A stretch of DNA of 64,000 nucleotides. Source: Planococcus glaciei. GTDB lineage: Bacteria > Bacillota > Bacilli > Bacillales_A > Planococcaceae. This document shows, one piece after another, positions 1-7,448 of the stretch. Position 1 is the stretch's first letter. Each line of letters opens with the position of its first letter. Where the stretch lies: NCBI RefSeq assembly GCF_900099655.1, contig NZ_FNDC01000001.1:186001-250000 (forward strand), in the 5' to 3' direction. The notes under the pieces are model-generated. The model was given only the letters and a program-made list of their open reading frames with translations, had not been told where the DNA came from and searched no databases. A program made the position numbers and the translations under genes.

Positions 1-30
1 CTTCAAAAACCTATAATTCACTCCAAACAA

Positions 31-57
31 AAAAGAGAACATCAGCTGTTCTCTTTT
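31..57 (-). terminator. Bidirectional terminator overlapping a gene end
   Basis: Inverted repeat AAAAGAGAACA / TGTTCTCTTTT with a 5-nt loop and A/T tracts on both sides. The stop codon of the minus-strand acetyltransferase (42-44) lies in the loop, so the last codons of that gene form one arm. The symmetric A/T flanks suggest it could also stop transcription from the left. Confidence 0.75.
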
Positions 58-539
58 TTCGTATCCACGCTTAAACACATGACAATCTGTTCGCCTTTTG
101 AGCGCATCAGGCGGCGGCCAGTGTCCTCAAATCCTGCTTTCCGGTAGACTCGCTGCGCTGGCAGATTTCGTGCATTCACACCAAGCACCACTTCATTGAA
201 CTCGGGAAATTCTTTTTGGACAAAGCCCGGCAGCGCATAAATCGAACCGGTGGCAATGCCGCGCCCCTGGTATTTCGGATTGACCGAATAGCCCCGAAGC
301 AGCAATGCTTTCGGATTATTGGAATACAATTTCCGGTCATCCGATTCGTCCAGCTCAAAAAAGCCGGCCACTTCGTCCCGTGCTTTTATGATAATCAGAT
401 GCTTATCGGGATTTTGGGCATCCCGCTCAATAATGTCTTGCGGCAAGCCCGTAAATTCCAATTGGTCTGACGGCAGACTATATTCGATTGTCACCTTCGA
501 GGTATAAGGATGAAGCGTGACTTCTTTCTTTTTTATCAC
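42..539 (-). CDS. GNAT family N-acetyltransferase
   Basis: A 165-residue protein of the acetyl-CoA-dependent GNAT fold. The acetyl-CoA binding motif A is visible at about residues 83-100 (VNPKYQGRGIATG), followed by the usual NARNLPAQRVYRKAGF block near the C-terminus. The substrate cannot be told from sequence. The start is GTG at 539, preceded by GGAGG with suitable spacing; no better ATG lies nearby. It ends inside its own terminator. It is monocistronic or the last gene of a minus-strand group; 70 bases separate it from the Nudix gene. The family assignment is firm and the acceptor is unknown. Confidence 0.85.
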   Translation of the reverse strand: MIKKKEVTLHPYTSKVTIEYSLPSDQLEFTGLPQDIIERDAQNPDKHLIIIKARDEVAGFFELDESDDRKLYSNNPKALLLRGYSVNPKYQGRGIATGSIYALPGFVQKEFPEFNEVVLGVNARNLPAQRVYRKAGFEDTGRRLMRSKGEQIVMCLSVDTKKENS

Positions 540-609
540 TTCGAACGCCTCCTTGCAAAATAGCCGCCGCGCTGATTCCTAGGCGGCAGCAACAAACCTG
601 AGCCTTCTT

Positions 610-1086
610 TTAGTCTTTGTTGTCCACCATGATCAAGTGTTCAGTCCCGGAAGGCAGAATGTTCAAGGCTTCCCGCAAAAATTCCGGGTAGAGATTCACT
701 TTCTGGACTTCCTCAAGAGGTACCCATTGATAAGTCAGATGATCGCCTTCCGGACCAAAAAATGGTTCGGAACGGTAATGCTGCTCGCCGCCCTTGCTTT
801 TCACTGCGTAGTAAAAACCCAGTTCGTGGTAGGCTTTTTCGCTGTACGTGAAAAAGTTTTCCGTTACCCACAGCAGACGTTCTGTTTCCGCTTCTGCATC
901 CAATTCCTCTTTGATCTCGCGCACCAGACACGTTTTCGAGTCTTCCAGCATTTGCGCCCGGCCTCCTGGCAGCGCCCAGTGGGATTCATGCGTCTGCTTG
1001 TGCAACAAAACATGCCCGTTTTCAATCCATACTGCCGCCACCCGGTAATTGAACACCTGGTTCTCCATTTTGAATGTTGTATCCAT
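610..1086 (-). CDS. Nudix hydrolase
   Basis: A 158-residue Nudix protein that probably hydrolyses a nucleoside diphosphate linked to another group. The Nudix box is clear at about residues 43-65: GGRAQMLED, then REIKEELDA, matching Gx5Ex7REUxEExGU except that the last Gly is Asp. The start was set at the ATG at 1086, with AGGGG a few bases upstream; a longer reading frame to 1125 would overlap the phosphoesterase gene and has no ribosome binding site. It is separated by only 10 bases from the upstream phosphoesterase stop, so the two are probably cotranscribed. The substrate is not predictable. Confidence 0.85.
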   Translation of the reverse strand: MDTTFKMENQVFNYRVAAVWIENGHVLLHKQTHESHWALPGGRAQMLEDSKTCLVREIKEELDAEAETERLLWVTENFFTYSEKAYHELGFYYAVKSKGGEQHYRSEPFFGPEGDHLTYQWVPLEEVQKVNLYPEFLREALNILPSGTEHLIMVDNKD

Positions 1087-1096
1087 TTTGCACCCC

Positions 1097-1921
1097 TTAT
1101 TCTTTTTCCAGCGTAACAGACACAATCTCCGGCAAATTAAAAATCCTCAACGGGAATCCGCTGTTCCCGAGCCCTCGGCTGAGCACAAGCTGCGTTTCGC
1201 CTTCTTCAAACACCCCTTCGGTCATGGTCGGAAACCAGCCCTGTCCGGGAGCAATCAATCCGCCAAGCCCTGGTATGCGAAGCTGTCCTCCATGGGCATG
1301 GCCGGAAAACACGACGTCAATGCCCTCATCTACGTATGTAGTGAACATTTCCGGCCGGTGAGCCAACAGCAGCGTAAATTCGTCTTTTAAATCAGCTTCA
1401 TCCAGTGCTTCACGTGTAAACTCTTCTTCGGTCAGATTCACATCCATCAACGGATCGTTGATTCCAGCTATTTGTATCGATTCTCCTTCGAGTTCCCATT
1501 GCATGGCATCGTTCATCAAAACAATAACGCCTCGTTCTTCAAGCGCCGCCGTTATTTCTTCAAGTTTGTTTACGGACACTTCATGGTTTCCGATCACAAA
1601 ATAAACTTCCGTCATTTCCACTAAAGCATCAACCAAATCCAAACTCACTTCCAAATCGTATCGGTCGCTGTCAATCAAGTCTCCTGTCACAAAAATGGCA
1701 TCCGGTTTTTCCGCTTCCACTTTCTCAATCAATGAAGACTGCCCTTTCCCAAATTCGGCATTATGCAAATCCGAAATTTGGACAATTTTCTTTCCATCAA
1801 ATGCTTCGGGCAATTCTGTGGAAGCCACTGTATAGTCCGTAGTGACCACCCATTTGTTGTTCACCCACACAAATCCCCATACAAAAAATACGAGGACCAA
1901 AAATACCACTAACTTTTTCAT
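1097..1921 (-). CDS. Membrane-anchored metallophosphoesterase (YkuE/YaeI-like)
   Basis: A 274-residue calcineurin-like phosphoesterase. An N-terminal hydrophobic segment (about residues 3-22) looks like an uncleaved anchor or signal that places the enzyme outside the membrane. The metal-binding motifs appear in order: SDLHN (about 50), GDLID (about 80), GNHE (about 112), and GHAHGGQ near 207, the classic DxH-GDxxD-GNHE-GHxH set. Related Bacillus proteins of the YkuE group are exported; the E. coli relative YaeI acts on phosphodiesters. The gene sits between the Nudix gene (10 bases) and the CBS protein (12 bases), so it is probably part of a run of minus-strand genes from 3035 to 610. The natural substrate is unknown. 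Confidence 0.85.
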   Translation of the reverse strand: MKKLVVFLVLVFFVWGFVWVNNKWVVTTDYTVASTELPEAFDGKKIVQISDLHNAEFGKGQSSLIEKVEAEKPDAIFVTGDLIDSDRYDLEVSLDLVDALVEMTEVYFVIGNHEVSVNKLEEITAALEERGVIVLMNDAMQWELEGESIQIAGINDPLMDVNLTEEEFTREALDEADLKDEFTLLLAHRPEMFTTYVDEGIDVVFSGHAHGGQLRIPGLGGLIAPGQGWFPTMTEGVFEEGETQLVLSRGLGNSGFPLRIFNLPEIVSVTLEKE

Positions 1922-1933
1922 CTATTGCTACCT

Positions 1934-2638
1934 CTATTCGATCTTAATCAAATCAATAGGCGTGATAATGCCTGTCAACTTTTCTTCTTTTTTGCCATTC
2001 CGCGTAATGAGCAGCGCTTCTAACCGGCTGCCTTCCATCACGGAACGCTTGAATATTTCTTCCGCTTCATAAACAGATGTATTGGAGGCGATAAAACGAT
2101 GGTTTTCTCCAGCACGTTCATATTTCAGGATATCGCCCATCGTGGTTATTTCCCGGGAAATAATTTTTTCATCCACCGTTTGGACAAGCCATCTTGCTAT
2201 GCCGGCAGACGTAATGAGGCCGATAAATTCTTCGTTCAAGTAAATGGGGAATTGCAGGAAGTTCCGCCCCCTTACGATGCGCAATACTTTTGCCAGGCTG
2301 TCCTCCGCTTCAAACGTATGGACGGTCCTTGCAAACATGGCACCTGCTGTTACGGGCTGCGACAGCAAATGCTCAATGCGCTCTATCAATTCTACAACTT
2401 CAAGATGCGGTTCTGCAATTACATACTCCGTAGAAGTCCGGTGATGGACGATGGCATTTCGAAGATCAGCGAACTCCCGCAAATCCTCTTCGTATTTTCT
2501 CACCGTGGCATTTTCTTTTGTCGCTAAATCAATCGACTTGAAAAAAGTGATATAGCTTGCCCCTCCATTAATCTCTTTCAGCTTTTTTTCAATTTTATTG
2601 AATGCCACAATAAAGCGTGCAGAGTTTTTCTCAGCCAA
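1934..2638 (-). CDS. CBS-domain protein with N-terminal helical domain
   Basis: A 234-residue cytoplasmic protein. Residues about 1-90 are predicted helical with a polar pattern (KFIVAFNKIEKKL-like start); two CBS motifs follow at about 95-155 and 165-230, the pair that normally binds adenosyl ligands. The start chosen is TTG at 2638: it has AGGAGAGGG 5 bases upstream and overlaps the VOC gene stop by 8 bases, which suggests translational coupling. The longer alternative starting at 2671 would overlap the VOC gene by 41 bases without a ribosome binding site. The ligand and partner are unknown. Confidence 0.75.
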   Translation of the reverse strand: MAEKNSARFIVAFNKIEKKLKEINGGASYITFFKSIDLATKENATVRKYEEDLREFADLRNAIVHHRTSTEYVIAEPHLEVVELIERIEHLLSQPVTAGAMFARTVHTFEAEDSLAKVLRIVRGRNFLQFPIYLNEEFIGLITSAGIARWLVQTVDEKIISREITTMGDILKYERAGENHRFIASNTSVYEAEEIFKRSVMEGSRLEALLITRNGKKEEKLTGIITPIDLIKIE

Positions 2639-3035
2639 GCGCTCCCTCTCCTTTATCAGCGGTGATTTCAATTTTCAGCCGGTCCGGGTCTTCCATAAAG
2701 ACGGCATAATGATCCGGTCCGCCGGCAAAAGGATGGCGGTCTTCATATAAAATAGGGATGCCTTTTTCTTTCATTGCCAAAGTCAGGCGGTCCACTTCAG
2801 CACGCGAGTCCGCGCGGAATGCCAAATGATTTAACCCCGTCATTTTGCGGTGATAAGGAATGTCACGGAACGGCTCCTCCGTCTGGACAAAAACCAGGTA
2901 CGCAGCACCGCTTCTGTAGCTGAAACCGAGTGGCCAGTTCTGATACTCAGCATATCCGAGCTCTGGAAGCAAAACACTGTAAAATTCCCTCGACCGTTGT
3001 AAGTTTGAGACGTTGATTTCTATATGGTGAAGCAT
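2631..3035 (-). CDS. VOC (glyoxalase/bleomycin-resistance fold) protein
   Basis: A 134-residue single-module VOC protein. It begins MLHHIEINVSNLQRS, a typical first beta strand with the metal-ligand His, and has a second His in TGLNHLAFRADS and the terminal DPDRLKIEI strand with the metal-ligand Glu. Members include lyases, dioxygenases and antibiotic-binding proteins; nothing here picks one. ATG at 3035 has AAGGAG at good spacing; ATG 3041 and TTG 3044 lie too close to the ribosome binding site. It is the first gene of the minus-strand run that continues into the CBS protein. Confidence 0.8.
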   Translation of the reverse strand: MLHHIEINVSNLQRSREFYSVLLPELGYAEYQNWPLGFSYRSGAAYLVFVQTEEPFRDIPYHRKMTGLNHLAFRADSRAEVDRLTLAMKEKGIPILYEDRHPFAGGPDHYAVFMEDPDRLKIEITADKGEGALG

Positions 3036-3122
3036 ATTCATCAACTCCTTTTTTTCAGTTTAACAGAACGGAACGGAAAAATTCACGGCTCAGAAGATGC
3101 TGGAAACGGACAGACAGAAAAA

Positions 3123-3143
3123 CCGCAGCTTTAGAAGCTGCGG
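3123..3143 (-). terminator. Rho-independent terminator of the GntR/ABC operon
   Basis: Perfect 9-bp stem CCGCAGCTT / AAGCTGCGG with a 3-nt loop. On the minus strand it is followed by a T tract. It lies just after the ABC permease stop and closes the operon 6507-3155. Confidence 0.85.
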
Positions 3144-3154
3144 CAATGAAACAT

Positions 3155-3940
3155 CTATACTTTTGTTTTCGAAGCATTGGCTTTCGACGACCGGATTCCG
3201 GCCAGTATCATAGCAAAAATCAGCAGAATCCCGATGCCTGCGGTCCACCAGAAATCTTCCGGCTTCGGTCCATCGAGCAGCCACTGGGCAGCATATCCCG
3301 GAATTTTCAATGGAGAAACAGTCCAGTACGTTCCAAGCAAGCCGTCAATCAGCTGAAAAACAAAGATAAGCAGCAGCGACCCAGCCGCCGCCAATCCGGC
3401 GTTCGGCAGCACAGCGCTCATCAACAGCACCAGGCTCACAATCAGCAAAATCCAAAGGCTGTACGTTGCCCCGAATTTCAGGAATTTCGTGAAGTCGACC
3501 CTTTCAAATAATAAGAATGTATAATAGTAGGCCGCCAACAAGCCGGACCAGACACTCAGCATGCCGACTGCACTTGCCAGTATCCACTTGCTTAAAAAGT
3601 AAGACCGGTAAGACAACGGACGGACGTACAGCAATGTGGCGGTGCCGTTTTTCCGCTCTCCTGCCACTGAACCCATATACGCCAGCACCAAAACCAGTAT
3701 GCCGATCAACTGGTATTGGCCCATCACTGCAACCAGAATTTCTTCCGGTTCAGGAGGCGGGATTTCAATAACAGCGCCATCCGGCAAATTTCCAACAGAA
3801 TCAAGAATCTGCGGCATAAAGTAATTGGTCACAGGTTCAATGATTCCAAAGAGAATAAATACAATAGGGATCCAAAAAACCTTATAATTCCGGAAATTCT
3901 CCCGCCATTCCTTCTTCAGCAACACGTTGAATTGTGTCAT
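3155..3940 (-). CDS. ABC transporter permease (ABC-2 / NatB-like)
   Basis: A 261-residue membrane protein with about six hydrophobic segments and a large extracytoplasmic loop after the first segment (about residues 35-75, proline- and acid-rich). The pattern fits ABC-2 type permeases (YtrC/NosY group). It overlaps the ATPase gene by 4 bases (ATGA) and is the last gene of the operon headed by a YtrA-like GntR regulator. In B. subtilis comparable GntR-controlled ABC operons respond to cell-wall antibiotics, so an export or envelope-stress role is plausible but only inferred. Confidence 0.8.
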   Translation of the reverse strand: MTQFNVLLKKEWRENFRNYKVFWIPIVFILFGIIEPVTNYFMPQILDSVGNLPDGAVIEIPPPEPEEILVAVMGQYQLIGILVLVLAYMGSVAGERKNGTATLLYVRPLSYRSYFLSKWILASAVGMLSVWSGLLAAYYYTFLLFERVDFTKFLKFGATYSLWILLIVSLVLLMSAVLPNAGLAAAGSLLLIFVFQLIDGLLGTYWTVSPLKIPGYAAQWLLDGPKPEDFWWTAGIGILLIFAMILAGIRSSKANASKTKV

Positions 3941-4818
3941 TCTGCACCCGCCACCTTCAGGAAGATTTCTTCAAGCGTAGCTTGTTGCCGTTCGATTCCG
4001 GATACAGCGGTGGCATCTTTGGAAAGCACCGACAATACTTCTTCCATCCGAGGTCCAGCTTCGCCAAGCGGCAACAGCACCGAAGTTCCTTCCACACGGG
4101 CGTTCCAGTTATGCTGTTCCACAAAATGGGCAGCAGAACGGACATCCTGAAAACGGATGCGGATGTTCGGTTCAGCATAGCGCGCTTTTACTTCTTCGAG
4201 CGAACCCTGTTCCACCAGCTGGCCGCGCCGCAGGAACAATACTTGATCCGTCATTTCTTCGGCGTCGTTTAAAATATGAGTGGAATACAAAATGGTCGTA
4301 TCATGCTGCAAGGATTTCAGCAAATTCATGATCTCCCTGCGCCCTGTCGGATCCAAAGCGGATACCGGTTCATCCAGCAACAGCAGTTTCGGGCGGTGAA
4401 CAATTGCCTGAGCCAGTCCAAGACGCTGTTTCATGCCTCCTGAAAAAGTGCCTGTTTTCTTGTTTAGCGCAGAACCGAGCCCTACAAATTGGAGCGTTTC
4501 GATCGATCGGCTTCTGGCTTCTCTGGCAGCAATACCGCTAAGTCTGGCAGCCATCTCTAAAAATTCAAGAGCCGTCAACCATGGGAAAAGCTGGGGGTGC
4601 TGCGGCAAAAAGCCGATGCCGGAATGATTTTTCCAATCGGCCGTTCCGCTTGTCTGCTTCAATAATCCGGCAAGTATCGACAAAGTCGTCGTTTTGCCTG
4701 CGCCGTTCGGTCCGATCAAGGCCGTCGAAGTCCCCTCTTCCAATGAAAAAGAAAGATTGCTGACCGCGACTTCCGAACCATAACGTTTCGTCAGCTTGTC
4801 CACTTCCAGGATGTTCAA
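3937..4818 (-). CDS. ABC transporter ATP-binding protein
   Basis: A 293-residue nucleotide-binding subunit. Walker A GPNGAGKTT (about residues 38-46), signature FSGGMKQRLGLAQA, and Walker B LLLLDEPVSALDP are all intact; the C-terminal 80 residues form the DUF4162-like tail seen in ABC-2 drug and antibiotic exporters. The start is TTG at 4818, preceded by GGAGG and overlapping the stop of the PLDc_N peptide by 4 bases (TTGA). A longer ATG-initiated frame to 5046 would bury that small gene and is not supported by a ribosome binding site. It pairs with the permease that follows. Confidence 0.85.
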   Translation of the reverse strand: MNILEVDKLTKRYGSEVAVSNLSFSLEEGTSTALIGPNGAGKTTTLSILAGLLKQTSGTADWKNHSGIGFLPQHPQLFPWLTALEFLEMAARLSGIAAREARSRSIETLQFVGLGSALNKKTGTFSGGMKQRLGLAQAIVHRPKLLLLDEPVSALDPTGRREIMNLLKSLQHDTTILYSTHILNDAEEMTDQVLFLRRGQLVEQGSLEEVKARYAEPNIRIRFQDVRSAAHFVEQHNWNARVEGTSVLLPLGEAGPRMEEVLSVLSKDATAVSGIERQQATLEEIFLKVAGAE

Positions 4819-5009
4819 TAATTCCGCCTCCCAATCACCAAATACAGAATGGGCCCCAGGATATTGACAAAGACAATCAATATGGCCCATAGCCATTTTG
4901 GTCCATTCGGATTCGGGTTTTTTACCAAGTCCACCAATGTAAAAATCATTAAGCCGAGCTGAATGGCAATAATCGGCAAGAGCAACAGCACTAATGTGGT
5001 TTGATCCAT
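4815..5009 (-). CDS. Small PLDc_N-domain membrane protein
   Basis: A 64-residue protein with two transmembrane segments (about residues 5-25 and 40-58). The motif LVDLVKNPNPNGPKWLWAI marks the phospholipase D N-terminal (PLDc_N) domain, found alone in many small membrane proteins that lack the catalytic part. GGAGG precedes the ATG at 5009, and the gene overlaps the ATPase start by 4 bases. PLDc_N peptides accompany ABC-2 systems in other Firmicutes, so it may be an accessory or assembly factor of this transporter; that is inference. Confidence 0.8.
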   Translation of the reverse strand: MDQTTLVLLLLPIIAIQLGLMIFTLVDLVKNPNPNGPKWLWAILIVFVNILGPILYLVIGRRNY

Positions 5010-5029
5010 TCTCTTTCCTCCTCTTTTGT

Positions 5030-6121
5030 TTACAGCAGAAAAGCAATCAGCAGCAGAACCGCAACCGGAAACAGAAGGTACAGCCAGCTTTTCGGATTGC
5101 CAAAATTAATGGTCCAACCGATGCCAAACCGTTTTTCCACCATTACCGAAGGATCTTCTTTATTGACATAAAAAATTCCGGCTTTCCAGTATAAGTCGTT
5201 ATCTGCATCAATGATCCCCGGTTCCGTACTTTCTTCTGCACGCGAACCGCTTTTGATCACCTTAAAGGCATATAAAGCGGTTCCTCCTAATACGGCAATC
5301 AGAAAAGCGATAATTAACGCCATATACCAAACTCCATTGCCGATTTCCGAGTGAACGAATGATAATTGCAGGCTTCCCAATAATAACGTGACAGATATCG
5401 TTGAAATAAATAAGAGCCAGCTGCCGTATTTGCGGGAAGCGAGTTCCCTTTCGCGCGACTGATTTTTTTGGCTGGCCCCAATTTTAGAGCCGCTTGTTTT
5501 TCTTGCATGGTTCATGACTAAAAACATGATTTGCATAATAAGCAATACCAGCATAATTGAAATGCTGGTGAAAACGGTTTTTTCAGTAAACTGGTCTGGC
5601 CCGCTTGGCCCCCAATGAACCGGAATTTGTCCGGGCAAACTGCTGTAATGGGTTAATGTGTACACGATTAATCCGATGGTAATCATCATCGGAAGAACAA
5701 ACGCGAGACCGGAAACCATCTCCAAGTCCTGCCGGAACTGCAGATCCACCACTATTTTCTCTTTTTTTCCAACGATCCAGCCTTGTTGCTGTTTTTCTTT
5801 TTTCACTTTCAAGTGATTGATGAGGTATAGTGCCATACTGAATAAGATAATGGCCAATTGCAGGCCAACGCCCCATAATGCAATTGTTTCTTCTGAAAAA
5901 TTCTTGCTGCTGAATACAATGCCGTAGAGCAGAGCAACCGCTCCACCCGCTAGCCAAACAAAGAGTGCGTAGCTTTTCTTCAGCTTTTTTAATTCCACTT
6001 TCTGCGAATACTCCAACGGCACATATATTCCGAACACTTCTGTTTTCTTCACAAAAAAAGGGATAAAAGCTTGGGTGCCAATAATGAATACCATAATAGC
6101 TAGCATCAGAATAACGGTCAT
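5030..6121 (-). CDS. DUF1648/DUF5808 multi-pass membrane protein
   Basis: A 363-residue membrane protein with about eight hydrophobic segments. The central LPGQIPVHWGPSGP motif is the DUF1648 signature; the C-terminal block with DLYWKAGIFYVNKEDPS matches DUF5808. Such proteins travel with GntR regulators of the YtrA type; SdpI, a DUF1648 protein of B. subtilis, gives immunity to a killing factor, so immunity or envelope-sensing is a reasonable guess. The start at ATG 6121 has GGAGGGAG upstream and overlaps the regulator stop by 4 bases (ATGA). A longer frame to 6196 has no ribosome binding site. Confidence 0.8.
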   Translation of the reverse strand: MTVILMLAIMVFIIGTQAFIPFFVKKTEVFGIYVPLEYSQKVELKKLKKSYALFVWLAGGAVALLYGIVFSSKNFSEETIALWGVGLQLAIILFSMALYLINHLKVKKEKQQQGWIVGKKEKIVVDLQFRQDLEMVSGLAFVLPMMITIGLIVYTLTHYSSLPGQIPVHWGPSGPDQFTEKTVFTSISIMLVLLIMQIMFLVMNHARKTSGSKIGASQKNQSRERELASRKYGSWLLFISTISVTLLLGSLQLSFVHSEIGNGVWYMALIIAFLIAVLGGTALYAFKVIKSGSRAEESTEPGIIDADNDLYWKAGIFYVNKEDPSVMVEKRFGIGWTINFGNPKSWLYLLFPVAVLLLIAFLL

Positions 6122-6507
6122 TTTGCTCCCTCCTGAATATTGCGGATCGTTCTTTCTATCATTTTCTCCATTTCTTCTTTCTCCAGTTGCAGACATATTG
6201 CCTCAGCCAATATTGGCCGCAATTCCTGTTCAATACGCTGTTTTTCTTCTTCAGTCGCCTTGCGTAGGGCATTTGAGTGAATAAATACCCCTTTTTTCGG
6301 AATGATTTCAATCATCTTTTTCTCTTCTAAATAATGGTAAGCTTTATTGACGGTATGCATATTCATGCCCAGGTCTGCTGCAAATGCCCTCCCGGAAGGA
6401 AGCGGTGAACCTGGGGGCAATTGTCCATTTGCCACTCCTTCCATAATTTGATTCGCCAATTGCAAATAAATTGGAACAGCTGACTGCGGTTCAATTTCAA
6501 TAAACAT
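6118..6507 (-). CDS. GntR-family regulator, YtrA subfamily
   Basis: A 129-residue repressor. Residues about 10-75 form the GntR winged helix (PIYLQLANQIMEG, then LPSGRAFAADLGMN and VNKAYHYLEEK); the C-terminal part is only about 50 residues of helix, the short effector region typical of the YtrA group. The gene leads the operon it is expected to control. Upstream lie a sigma-A promoter and two inverted repeats of the same form, one across the -10 box, so autoregulation is strongly suggested. The inducer is unknown; in B. subtilis YtrA responds to lipid-II-binding antibiotics. Confidence 0.88.
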   Translation of the reverse strand: MFIEIEPQSAVPIYLQLANQIMEGVANGQLPPGSPLPSGRAFAADLGMNMHTVNKAYHYLEEKKMIEIIPKKGVFIHSNALRKATEEEKQRIEQELRPILAEAICLQLEKEEMEKMIERTIRNIQEGAK

Positions 6508-6519
6508 TTTTTCACCTCT

Positions 6520-6540
6520 TGTTCTATTTACTGTAGAACA
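6520..6540 (-). promoter_or_regulatory. Operator 1 of the GntR operon
   Basis: Perfect inverted repeat TGTTCTA-N7-TAGAACA, placed between the predicted transcription start and the GntR ribosome binding site. It has the same architecture as operator 2, 23 bp away centre to centre (about two helical turns). Seen in sequence; binding by the adjacent GntR protein is inferred. Confidence 0.75.
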
Positions 6541-6542
6541 GT

Positions 6543-6563
6543 TGTTATACTCATAATATAACA
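6543..6563 (-). promoter_or_regulatory. Operator 2 of the GntR operon
   Basis: Perfect inverted repeat TGTTATA-N7-TATAACA overlapping the -10 hexamer of the operon promoter. Its half-sites differ from operator 1 at one symmetrical position (C/G versus A/T), so symmetry is kept in both. Confidence 0.75.
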
Positions 6564-6581
6564 GACTATTTTTTTAGTCAA
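6553..6581 (-). promoter_or_regulatory. Sigma-A promoter of the GntR/ABC operon
   Basis: On the minus strand TTGACT (6581-6576), a 17-bp spacer, and TATTAT (6558-6553). It is close to consensus and lies about 45 bases from the GntR start codon, with operator 2 covering the -10 box. Confidence 0.8.
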
Positions 6582-6596
6582 TAACTATACATAAAA

Positions 6597-6626
6597 AAAG
6601 GCCAGACAACAAAATGTCCAGACCTT
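6597..6626 (-). terminator. Terminator of the mgtC-like gene
   Basis: On the minus strand an imperfect stem (AAGGTCTGGACA against TGTCTGGCCTT, one mismatch and one bulge) followed by seven T residues, 15 bases after the MgtC stop codon. Confidence 0.65.
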
Positions 6627-6639
6627 GTGCATCCTTAGC

Positions 6640-7335
6640 TTATATAGTCACTTTGTAAACGCCCTTATGCTGCTGAAGCTTTTTCACCAGCTCGATTTCA
6701 TTTTCTATATTGCCGTCTTTTACCGCAAAAATATAAGCCGAAACCCTTTTATCCGTATGGGACTCGAGATGTTCAATGTGAAAATCGAGAATCTCCACAT
6801 TGCTTTCTTTAAAAAGCTGCTGGATGGATGCAAAACTGTCTTCCCGGTCTTCTGCAACAAGTGAAATTTCTTTTCGGCTATGGGATGGAAGAAACTTCGC
6901 TTCCAGTTTCCCAAGAATCGACAATGCGACCAGCACAATTACGGTCGTTAAAACGGCGACAAAATACATGCCGATTCCGACGACAAGCCCTAAACCGGAT
7001 GCAACCCAGACAGAAGCTGCAGTCGTCAACCCTTTGACTGAACCGCGATGCACAATGATGGTACCCGCCCCCAAAAAGCCAATGCCGCTGATGACATAAG
7101 ACGGAATGCGGGCAGGATCAAACCGGATGGCATCGCTGTTCCGTTCCAAAAACGCATCAAACCCAGTGACCGACAAAATCATCATCAAGCACGATCCAGT
7201 TCCAACGAGCAAATGCGTCCGGAGCCCCGCCGGCTGCTGCTGCGCTTCCCGTTCGATTCCAATCAACCCGCTCAGGAAAGCCGCTGCAAGCAGCCGGATC
7301 ACAATGCTCAAATAATCGCCCGGCAGAAAATCCAT
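6640..7335 (-). CDS. MgtC/SapB family membrane protein
   Basis: A 231-residue protein. The first 140 residues carry four to five transmembrane segments with the MgtC signature (GLIGIEREAQQQPAGLRTHLLVGTG, then GFLGAGTI and GLTTAASVW). The last 80 residues form a soluble ACT-like cytoplasmic domain. MgtC proteins are linked to magnesium limitation and modulation of ATP synthase in pathogens; in environmental Firmicutes the role is not settled. The ATG at 7335 follows GGAGG at normal spacing; the GTG at 7338 is too close. It is transcribed alone with its own terminator. Confidence 0.88.
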   Translation of the reverse strand: MDFLPGDYLSIVIRLLAAAFLSGLIGIEREAQQQPAGLRTHLLVGTGSCLMMILSVTGFDAFLERNSDAIRFDPARIPSYVISGIGFLGAGTIIVHRGSVKGLTTAASVWVASGLGLVVGIGMYFVAVLTTVIVLVALSILGKLEAKFLPSHSRKEISLVAEDREDSFASIQQLFKESNVEILDFHIEHLESHTDKRVSAYIFAVKDGNIENEIELVKKLQQHKGVYKVTI

Positions 7336-7423
7336 CACTTTTCCTCCTGACCTCTTCCCTCTCTTATACTAAAGTTTACCCAAATATATTTTTATCATTC
7401 TCAAAAATAGCTGCTATCAAAAA

Positions 7424-7448
7424 AGAACCTCATGACTTATGAGGTTCT
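7424..7448 (-). terminator. Terminator of msrA
   Basis: Perfect 10-bp stem AGAACCTCAT / ATGAGGTTCT with a 5-nt loop. On the minus strand a T tract follows. The right arm overlaps the last codons of msrA. Confidence 0.85.
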
